A DNA stretch of 64,000 nt from Acanthosepion lycidas (taxonomy: Eukaryota; Mollusca; Cephalopoda; Sepiida; Sepiidae): positions 35,677,613-35,741,612 of the forward strand of contig OZ010613.1 of assembly GCA_963932145.1 (NCBI GenBank), read 5' to 3'. The notes beneath the pieces are model-generated. The model made no database searches. It had not been told where the DNA came from and worked only from the letters and a program-made list of their open reading frames with translations. Position 1 is the stretch's first letter. Each line of letters starts with the position of its first letter. Positions 63,801-64,000 of the stretch are shown here, in pieces. The translations under genes and the position numbers were made by a program.

Positions 63801-64000
63801 TATCGTTGAGAAAAAAAAAAAAAAATGTCAACATTGTACCACACCTGTTTCAAAGTTACTCAGAACTGATTTGTAGTTGCAAACATCTTTTGTACCATAA
63901 TCTAATCTTCAACTCAAGAACAGTTTGGCACCATGAGGATTAAAATATGAGTGGGGTTTCTTTTCTTCCAAAGATAAATAATGTTTGGTCTTTGAAATTT
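63801..64000. other. Unassigned DNA
   Basis: A run at 63810-63825; nothing else recognised. Confidence 0.4.

Overview
Eukaryotic, AT-rich, intergenic or intronic DNA crowded with fossil transposable elements. LINE fragments, several SINE families, mariner/Tc1 and other DNA-transposon remnants, Penelope-like retroelements, many (TA)n tracts and hairpins fit a lophotrochozoan with a bloated, repeat-rich genome. A cephalopod, probably an octopus, is my best guess; this rests on the style of the repeats and on no species-specific marker.

Host coding content is sparse. The only convincing host coding sequence is one long terminal exon at 34057-34976 (+). It encodes a fibronectin type III domain, one transmembrane helix and a cytoplasmic tail, with a 3' UTR behind it. 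The gene's earlier exons are not visible, so much of the 34 kb upstream may be its last intron.

I use these repeat names. J-LINE: Jockey/CR1-like LINE, at least 14 copies in both orientations, 3' end with a poly(A) tail. J2-LINE: a second related LINE. R-LINE: a third LINE with FADD/YADD-type RT. 5S-SINE: SINE with a 5S rRNA-like head. C-SINE: shares its core with 5S-SINE. K-SINE: seven loci, two with 12-13 bp target-site duplications and one with 9 bp. R-SINE: tRNA-like head with a hammerhead-like tail. T element: tRNA-like core between inverted arms. PLE: two Penelope-like fossils with GIY-YIG endonuclease remnants.

Layout. 1-8 kb: J-LINE split by a mariner transposon, mariner HTH fragments, a PLE fossil, a 115-bp-arm palindrome. 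8-14 kb: R-LINE, K-SINE, and a J-LINE holding a solo LTR that itself holds a K-SINE. 14-25 kb: 40-bp and 26-bp tandem arrays, 5S-SINEs, one split by a 550-bp mariner-end element. 25-31 kb: a nearly identical 584-bp inverted repeat around 4.7 kb of debris. 31-34 kb: tandem repeats and a large palindrome with hammerhead-like cores. 34-35 kb: the host exon. 35-47 kb: AT-rich DNA with foldback hairpins and SINEs. 47-59 kb: second PLE, pogo-like MITEs, a piggyBac-like fragment, R-SINE clusters. 59-64 kb: J2-LINE interrupted by J-LINE that carries a solo LTR, then a ~190-bp satellite.

The most interesting signal is a set of hammerhead-ribozyme-like cores in at least five repeat contexts. They share a very short, often self-complementary stem III, and one lies just 3' of a GIY-YIG fossil. 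All positions were read by eye; ends of degenerate repeats are good to roughly 10-30 bases.
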